This document shows positions 7,031 through 11,885 of a stretch of DNA of 11,885 nt, piece after piece (the stretch's first letter is position 1; each line of letters begins with the position of its first letter). A model generated the notes under the pieces. The model was given only the letters and a program-made list of their open reading frames with translations. It ran no database searches and was not told the origin of the DNA. A program made the position numbers and the translations under genes. This stretch comes from an uncultured Candidatus Melainabacteria bacterium (GTDB lineage Bacteria; Cyanobacteriota; Vampirovibrionia; Gastranaerophilales; Gastranaerophilaceae): NCBI GenBank assembly GCA_934754855.1, contig CAKVJR010000042.1, positions 1 to 11,885 of the forward strand. Direction: 5' to 3'.

Positions 7031-7783
7031 TTATTTTAATTTTTTATCAATGTCCAAAAAGTCAACAATTTCAACGATTTTATCCACATTTTCCATATAA
7101 TCTTTATAAGTAATTCCGTCATCTTTCGGAACGGTATAATTAACATCAGCCAATTTGTGAATTACGCCCAAACCTCTTTCTTTATTGACGAGATAAACTT
7201 CCAAGGCAGGATTTTTCATTTTTGCAATTTTATAAAACGACTTCCAAACATCGCCGACCCAAATTCCGTTTGTCTTTCTCGGAACTGATTGTTGTGCCTC
7301 TGTTTTCGGCAAAACATCACGTACAACGACATATCCGCCTACATTAACCGCACTGAGGGCATTATGGATATCTCTATCGCATTGTTGCTCTTCGTGCAAA
7401 CCGTCAATGAAGAAAATATCAAATTTATCTTTATTTTGAGCAAAAAATTCGTCACTCGTCATTCTGTGAGTGCAATACGGCAGCCATTGTTTGAAACTTT
7501 CATCATTGGAAAAATCAAATCCGTTAACCAAAAACGGGTCAACAGAATATTTTTCCTCGGCAATAATATTCACGTAATTCGCATAAGGGTTGCTTAACCC
7601 GATTTCAACATAAGAATGAAGATTTTTTTCCGTAATAATTTTATTCAAAAGTTCAGTGCGGGCAACTTTATAAAGCCCTTCCGCTCTTTGAATTTCTTTC
7701 TTCTGCAAAACGGCAAAAACCCCGTAAATCAAGCACAAAGCCAAAATTACCAACAACAAAACAGATGCAACTTTTTTCAACAT
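7031..7783 (-). CDS. Membrane-anchored class I methyltransferase-like protein
   Basis: A 250-residue protein with one N-terminal membrane helix (about residues 4-26, after MLKK), so it is probably tethered to the inner membrane. The topology and side of the catalytic part are not certain. The rest resembles the Methyltransf_24 group of SAM-dependent methyltransferases: a first strand YVEIG (58-62), the strand FDIFFIDGLH (121-130) followed by a helix with RDI, then GGYVVVRDVLP (149-159), and a later WVGDVWKSF segment typical of this group. The glycine-rich SAM loop is poor: EIGLSNPYAN lacks the usual GxGxG, so SAM binding is not assured. The substrate is unknown. The start is well supported by aaaggag on the minus strand (7793-7799). 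No partner gene is in the same transcript. Confidence 0.78.
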   Translation of the reverse strand: MLKKVASVLLLVILALCLIYGVFAVLQKKEIQRAEGLYKVARTELLNKIITEKNLHSYVEIGLSNPYANYVNIIAEEKYSVDPFLVNGFDFSNDESFKQWLPYCTHRMTSDEFFAQNKDKFDIFFIDGLHEEQQCDRDIHNALSAVNVGGYVVVRDVLPKTEAQQSVPRKTNGIWVGDVWKSFYKIAKMKNPALEVYLVNKERGLGVIHKLADVNYTVPKDDGITYKDYMENVDKIVEIVDFLDIDKKLK

Positions 7784-7948
7784 AAAAACACTCTCCTTTA
7801 GAAAATTATAATAACATATTCAAACAAAATGTGAAACAAATGTAACATTCAAAATCTAAAAATTTCAATATCACCGTCACTCGTGAAAATCGTCAGGATT
7901 AATTACCCATAAAAAAATTTTATAGTGTGATGTAAGAGGGGACATTTT

Positions 7949-8725
7949 ATGAAAAGAATTTTAAGTGTGTTGTTTATTATGATTTTCATTGCACTTGAGG
8001 GCAATGCCGCCGTGACAGGCGGAGTTCAAAAAAATGAAGAATTGAAAAACTTTAGCCAAATCATCGATTCCCAAACAGGAAAAGGCATTCCAAAAGCAAA
8101 AGTTTCCGCTCCCGCACTGAAATTTGTTACAATTACAGACGAAAACGGTCGATTTGAACTCAATGCAAAAATAAAAGCACCGACAATTTTATCCGTTCAA
8201 AAAGACGGCTACAAGCCATTTTCACTCACAATTAACGAAACAGGAAAAACTCCGCTCATCATCGGTATCGAAAAAACCGAACTCGGCAATATTTCCATCG
8301 AAACAGACATGATTCACCTTGGCGACAATAATTACAGCATAAATTCAGCAAATGCCGAGGACTTCACCTCAAAAGCAATCGGCGCATTTTACTCAAAAGA
8401 CTTTCTAATTCCTACTTTTTCAAGCAAAGATGTAATCCTGACAATCGGCTCAATAATCGGTATAGACACTCTCGCCGCCAAAAATGCAGGTCAATCAAAA
8501 GTCCGAACAAGTTTCGCCTCTGCCCCCGAAGTTTATTGCAACGGCAACAAAATCTGCGAAATTCACCTCAACGGCGATAACCAAAAAATTAAAATTCCAA
8601 AAAATTTAATCAAACCAAACCAAAAAAATTCAATCACCATTAAAGCGGGAAAAAATCTGTTCCAAACCGCATACATCGACTACGACGACATCGAATTTAC
8701 AAACATTTCAGTCGATATCCAATAA
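7949..8725 (+). CDS. Secreted protein with carboxypeptidase-regulatory-like domain
   Basis: A 258-residue protein with a clear Sec signal peptide: basic MKR, hydrophobic core (4-16) and a likely cleavage after GNA (18-20). The mature part starts with a beta-sandwich of the carboxypeptidase D regulatory-like type at about residues 36-110: DSQTGKGIPKAKVS, then TDENGRFEL (63-71), then a VQKDGYKP strand. This fold occurs in surface and outer-membrane proteins as an Ig-like module. The remaining ~140 residues are beta-rich, with a YCNGNKIC pair of cysteines that may form a disulphide and a final IDYDDIEF segment. The C-terminal part may be a second beta-sandwich, perhaps galactose-binding-like, but I do not recognise it. 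The ribosome site agagggg (7935-7941) supports the start; a possible -10 box is TATAGT (7921-7926). It is monocistronic. Confidence 0.8.
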   Translation: MKRILSVLFIMIFIALEGNAAVTGGVQKNEELKNFSQIIDSQTGKGIPKAKVSAPALKFVTITDENGRFELNAKIKAPTILSVQKDGYKPFSLTINETGKTPLIIGIEKTELGNISIETDMIHLGDNNYSINSANAEDFTSKAIGAFYSKDFLIPTFSSKDVILTIGSIIGIDTLAAKNAGQSKVRTSFASAPEVYCNGNKICEIHLNGDNQKIKIPKNLIKPNQKNSITIKAGKNLFQTAYIDYDDIEFTNISVDIQ

Positions 8726-8726
8726 A

Positions 8727-8753
8727 AAAACTCCCCTTTTTGAGGGGAGTTTT
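8727..8753. terminator. Strong bidirectional terminator
   Basis: A 10-bp perfect stem, aaaactcccc (8727-8736) with ggggagtttt (8744-8753), extendable by one T-A pair. The minus-strand side runs into seven T, the plus side into four. It serves the convergent genes ending at 8725 (+) and 8770 (-). Confidence 0.93.
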
Positions 8754-8769
8754 AAACTTTTCGTCCCGA

Positions 8770-10713
8770 TTATGACATCAATCTCTTCAACATAACAGCA
8801 ACGCCTAATTGTCTGTCAACATAGTTTGCATCATAAACGCCGTCTGCTACATATTTACCGCCTGAGTAGTTTGTTGTACCTGCCCATACGTAAGGTGATT
8901 GAACGCCTTTGTTTCTGTAACCTAAGCCGTTGTATCTTTCTGCAACGTCATAGTATGTGTTGAGATCATCTTTATCAAGTTTATCTTGGTCGATGTATCT
9001 TGTCATTGCATCGCATGCTGCATCTTCCCAATTGCTGTAGTTGAGTCCTGCAGGAACGTGTGTTGTCGGTTTGCCGAGCGGGTCACCGTTGTGGAGGTAA
9101 GTGTCGAAGTTTCCTGAACTTTCTCTCCAGTGGATTGCTGCAATCAATTCAGCAGGAACACCTGTTTTTTCAGCAACTGCTTCGTATCTGTCTTTGTTAT
9201 TTTCAAAGTTTGCTTCAAATTTTTCAAGTGCTGCTTTTTGTTCGTCTGTCAAGTTTTCACCGAAATCGAAATCAAATTTGTTTACGCTGTTTTCTTTTTC
9301 AGTTTTCTTGTTTTTAACTTCTGTGATTTTTGCTTCAATTTCTGAAACTGAAGATCTTGCTTTATCAAGTGCAGCAGTTGCAGTTGACAATTCAGTCTTC
9401 TTAACTGATTCAACATTTGCTTTTGCTTCGTTGTATGCAGTCATTGCTTCTTTAGTTTCTGTTGAGCATTTTGATTCGATTTCTTTTTGAATTTCTTGTT
9501 TAGCCTTTTCTAATTGACCCTTTTCAACTTCAAGTTTACCCTTTTCTTCGTTCAATTTGTTAAGTGCATTCTTTTCTTCTTGAAGTTTTGATTTTGCTTC
9601 TTCAAGTTCTTCTTTCTTTGCAGAAATTTGTGATTCTATGCTACTTTTCTTTTCTGCGATTTGAGCATCTTTTTCTTTATCTTCTTCTTTTCCTGTGGGA
9701 GAAGGTAATGAAGACAATGAACTTTCAAGAGATGATAAACTGCTTTCGTGTGAAGATACTGTGTTTTCTTGGTTTGCAATATCTGATTCTTTGTTGTTGA
9801 TAGCAATTTCTTTATCATCAATTTTCTTTTGGTTTGCTTCAATTGATTGAGTATTTTGAGTTTGTTTGTTCTTTAACTCATCAGGAACATTTTTGTCTTC
9901 TTTTAATGCTTTTTCGTATTTTTCTTTTGCTTCGTCTGCTTTGTCTTGTGCAGCCTTAACTTGTTCGTTGTCACCGCTGTGGATTGCATTTACTGCATCT
10001 TGAGCGTCTTGCATTTCAGTTTGTCTTGTTTGTTTTTCTGATTCCAATTCTTCAAGTGACATATTGTCAATTGTTTTGGGTTCGTTTGATTTGTTTGCTG
10101 CTGAAGTGCTGCCTGAACCTGAAGTTCTGCCTGCTCCGCCAACGCTGCCTGAACCGTTTGAACCGCCTGCTGATTGTGCTTGTTGAGTTTGTTGTGCTTT
10201 TTCTGTTTCTTTTTGTTTTTCAAGTTCGTCGATTGCTTTTGCATCGTTTTCTTCTTCAAGAGCAGAAAGTGCATCGTTCATTGATTTTTCAGCGATTGAT
10301 TCCAAATCAATTCCCAAATCTTCAATAACTTTATCAATGTCTGACATTGACAAAGTTGTTGCATCACCGTCAGCACCTGCGATTGAAGAGATATAATCTT
10401 TCAATTCTGCTTCGGTAACTTCGCCGTCGCCGTCAACATCTGCGGCTTCTTGGATTTCATCTAAACTGATAAAACTTTTCAAAATATTGTTCAAACTTTT
10501 TTGAGTTTGATCTGTAACACCTTCGTTTAATTCTTTATCACTTGCATCGCTCAACAATTTAGCGTAGTCAAGTGCTTGTAAATCTTGAGTATTTGCACCT
10601 GAAAAGATTGAAATGTTATTAACAGCACCTGCATCGTAACCTTGATCGTTACCGGCAGATTTTTGAATAGACATTGCAGAAAGTCTTTTAATCAAATAAC
10701 TGTTGAAATCCAT
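8770..10713 (-). CDS. EF-hand, coiled-coil protein with C-terminal lysozyme-like domain
   Basis: A 647-residue protein with several parts. Near the N-terminus is a canonical EF-hand loop DVDGDGEVTEAE (92-103), followed by a degenerate second loop around ADGDATTLSMSD, suggesting calcium binding. A Gly/Ser linker spans 182-207. About 215-485 is a long coiled coil rich in Glu, Lys and Gln. The C-terminal ~140 residues look lysozyme-like: a helix GVPAELIAAIHWRESSGNF, with Glu531 as the probable catalytic acid, then YLHNGDPLGKPTTHVPAG and a WEDAACDAM helix. This pattern occurs in putative peptidoglycan hydrolases. There is no signal peptide, so how it reaches the wall is unclear. The start at 10711-10713 is chosen because AAAAGG (10723-10728) lies nine bases upstream; an ATG ten codons earlier (10741-10743) has no ribosome site. 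It is the second gene of a tandem pair with related architecture. Confidence 0.82.
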   Translation of the reverse strand: MDFNSYLIKRLSAMSIQKSAGNDQGYDAGAVNNISIFSGANTQDLQALDYAKLLSDASDKELNEGVTDQTQKSLNNILKSFISLDEIQEAADVDGDGEVTEAELKDYISSIAGADGDATTLSMSDIDKVIEDLGIDLESIAEKSMNDALSALEEENDAKAIDELEKQKETEKAQQTQQAQSAGGSNGSGSVGGAGRTSGSGSTSAANKSNEPKTIDNMSLEELESEKQTRQTEMQDAQDAVNAIHSGDNEQVKAAQDKADEAKEKYEKALKEDKNVPDELKNKQTQNTQSIEANQKKIDDKEIAINNKESDIANQENTVSSHESSLSSLESSLSSLPSPTGKEEDKEKDAQIAEKKSSIESQISAKKEELEEAKSKLQEEKNALNKLNEEKGKLEVEKGQLEKAKQEIQKEIESKCSTETKEAMTAYNEAKANVESVKKTELSTATAALDKARSSVSEIEAKITEVKNKKTEKENSVNKFDFDFGENLTDEQKAALEKFEANFENNKDRYEAVAEKTGVPAELIAAIHWRESSGNFDTYLHNGDPLGKPTTHVPAGLNYSNWEDAACDAMTRYIDQDKLDKDDLNTYYDVAERYNGLGYRNKGVQSPYVWAGTTNYSGGKYVADGVYDANYVDRQLGVAVMLKRLMS

Positions 10714-10745
10714 AATATACAACCTTTTCTTACACTTACACATGT

Positions 10746-10774
10746 ATTATCGACCAAGCAAAGTAAATCTTTAA
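10746..10774 (-). promoter_or_regulatory. Candidate promoter for the EF-hand/lysozyme gene
   Basis: On the minus strand, GATAAT (10746-10751, five of six) lies 17 bases downstream of TTAAAG (10769-10774, three of six). The predicted start near 10739 gives a 26-base leader carrying the AAAAGG ribosome site. The terminator just upstream makes a separate promoter necessary, but the -35 is weak. Confidence 0.4.
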
Positions 10775-10811
10775 TTCATGTTTTTCAAATGTTACAAAAT
10801 GTTTACAAAAA

Positions 10812-10837
10812 AAAATTCCTCTTTAAAGAGGAATTTT
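10812..10837 (-). terminator. Intrinsic terminator after the partial coiled-coil gene
   Basis: A perfect 26-base palindrome (13 bp per arm, centre between 10824 and 10825) with core cctctttaaagagg. On the minus strand it runs into nine T (complement of the A-run 10807-10815). It sits 25 bases after the stop of the gene ending at 10862. The arms meet without a spacer, so the hairpin loop must open a few A-T pairs. Confidence 0.85.
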
Positions 10838-10861
10838 CGTTAAAATATTTTTCTGAACAAA

Positions 10862-11885
10862 TTATGCTTTAATTTTATTGTAAATTGTTCTTACTTTGTT
10901 AGCCCAATCGCCGCCTACGCAATATTTGTTACCGATTGCATCAACGTGGTCGATATCAACAGATGAAACGCCTTCGTATTTTGTGTATCCGGAAAGGTTT
11001 TTAGCCATTGCTTCAATACCGTCTTCGATAGAATTGTACTTAGCGAATGTACGTCCGTCACTTGTTGTGTAACTTCCTGCCGAGCCTGAACCTGTTGTTC
11101 CGCCGGGGTTGTTGCAACTGTTCAAGAGTGAACTTGAGCCGTAACCTGTTTCAAGACACATAATTGCTGCCAAAAATTCAGGTTCCAAACCGTATTTTTC
11201 TGCGATTTCGGCAACTTGGTCTTCTTTTCCTGCCAAAGCACCGTCTTTTTTGAACAAGTCTTCGGGAAGGTTTGAAGTTGTTACTTTGTTTTCGCTGATT
11301 ACAGAATCGAGTTGTTCTTTTTGTTTAGCATCTTGCAATTTTGTTTCAAGAGTTTGAACTTCTTGTCTTAAACTTGCAACTTTTGTATCTTTGTCATTTC
11401 TGATTTGAGAAATGTTTTCATCGTATTTTGAAATTTGAGTTTTGATAGCGTCAACTGCTTCTGATGAACCTACTCCTTTTGCAAAATCTTTTGAATTTTT
11501 CAAAGTTTCGCTCAAAAGTTGTTGTTTTTGAGTTTCAATTTCTGTTTTTTGTTGTTCAAGTTCTTTCTTTTTGTTTTCAGCAGTTTCTACTTCTTTTTTA
11601 AGGTTTTCGTTTTCCTTTTCTTTTGCACTCTTTTCTTCTTCTAATTTTGCGTTCTTAGATTCCATATCTGATTTTTTGGATTGGTAAGAATCGCTGTCAG
11701 AATCGAGTGATGAGATTGCTGACTTATTGGCTTCGATTTGAGAATCCAATGAAGAAATGTAGTTTTCGTTTGATGAAATAGTCGCATTGTTCGATGTGAT
11801 TTTTTCATCTTGTTCTTTAATTGCGGTTTCTTTTTCCGTAATTTGTTTTTCTAATTCTTGTTCTTTCTCTTGATAAGCCTTGTAT
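10862..11885 (-). CDS. Coiled-coil protein with C-terminal glucosaminidase/lysozyme-like domain (5' end beyond window)
   Basis: The last 340 residues of a longer protein; the frame stays open to the right edge, so the true start lies outside. A TTG at 11747-11749 is an internal Leu, because the same coiled-coil pattern (runs such as QEKEQELEKQITEKE) continues upstream of it. Roughly the first two thirds of the visible part is coiled coil rich in Glu, Lys, Gln and Ser. The C-terminal ~120 residues resemble the glucosaminidase/lysozyme-like fold: YGLEPEFLAAIMCLETGYG, with the Glu codon at 11150-11152 as the probable catalytic acid, then NSCNNPGG, a FAKYNSIEDGIEAMAKNL helix and a final GGDWANKVRTIYNKI. 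Peptidoglycan cleavage is the likely role. It shares the coiled-coil-plus-hydrolase layout with the gene at 8770, but the hydrolase domains differ. It is closed by the terminator at 10812-10837. Confidence 0.82.
   Translation of the reverse strand, partial: YKAYQEKEQELEKQITEKETAIKEQDEKITSNNATISSNENYISSLDSQIEANKSAISSLDSDSDSYQSKKSDMESKNAKLEEEKSAKEKENENLKKEVETAENKKKELEQQKTEIETQKQQLLSETLKNSKDFAKGVGSSEAVDAIKTQISKYDENISQIRNDKDTKVASLRQEVQTLETKLQDAKQKEQLDSVISENKVTTSNLPEDLFKKDGALAGKEDQVAEIAEKYGLEPEFLAAIMCLETGYGSSSLLNSCNNPGGTTGSGSAGSYTTSDGRTFAKYNSIEDGIEAMAKNLSGYTKYEGVSSVDIDHVDAIGNKYCVGGDWANKVRTIYNKIKA

Noticed and set aside
7805..7810. Perfect TATAAT on the minus strand upstream of the methyltransferase gene
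   Set aside because: It would start transcription within the ribosome site and no -35 lies at a suitable distance.
9060..10328. Several plus-strand open frames rich in Phe, Leu, Ser and Cys opposite the coiled-coil gene
   Set aside because: They are antisense shadows of a Glu/Lys/Gln-rich coding strand and have no start signals or domain features.
10714..10743. Ten-codon N-terminal extension (MCKCKKRLYI) of the EF-hand/lysozyme protein
   Set aside because: No ribosome site precedes it, whereas AAAAGG is well placed before the ATG at 10713.
11747..11749. TTG as the start codon of the rightmost gene
   Set aside because: The frame and the coiled-coil pattern continue without a stop to the window edge, so this is an internal Leu codon.

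Overview
The window is A/T-rich and reads as ordinary bacterial chromosome with small intergenic gaps and several clean intrinsic terminators. The mix of genes (MarC, RadA, an orphan 2-isopropylmalate synthase, a radical SAM protein with an N-terminal cysteine-rich segment, and EF-hand/coiled-coil proteins with lysozyme-like ends) would fit an uncultured gut-type lineage such as Gastranaerophilales (Vampirovibrionia/Melainabacteria). That placement is inference; no rRNA or other decisive marker is present. I see no tRNA, rRNA, CRISPR array, transposase or prophage structural cassette.

Layout. Positions 1-480 carry no gene I can support. They hold a structured intergenic repeat with imperfect inverted ends (68-258) and a leader with small inverted repeats. 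A short cupin-fold protein follows (481-786, +), and a shared terminator separates it from a convergent radical SAM protein (816-1802, -). A divergent promoter region then leads to a LeuA-family synthase (1891-3411, +) and a MarC-family membrane protein (3441-4085, +), probably one transcript. A small, highly charged protein on the minus strand overlaps the end of marC by four bases (4082-4411).

The middle contains an unrecognised 332-residue protein with a weak FliK-C-like segment (4596-5594, +), then the DNA repair ATPase RadA (5630-6997, +). A terminator separates radA from a convergent membrane-anchored methyltransferase-like protein (7031-7783, -). A secreted beta-rich protein with a carboxypeptidase-regulatory-like domain follows (7949-8725, +), closed by a strong bidirectional terminator.

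The right third (8770-11885, -) is the most distinctive part. It holds two tandem genes for long coiled-coil proteins that end in two different lysozyme-like domains. The second in transcription order also has an EF-hand and a Gly/Ser linker near its N-terminus and no recognisable signal peptide. The first continues past the right edge, so its true start is not visible. Each gene has its own terminator, and the second has a candidate promoter, so they look like separately transcribed neighbours rather than one strict operon.

Taken together, the housekeeping genes (leuA, marC, radA) are unremarkable. The interest is in the envelope-related proteins: the two coiled-coil putative muralytic proteins, the FliK-like protein, the secreted beta protein and the membrane-tethered methyltransferase. 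No single known system ties them together from sequence alone.
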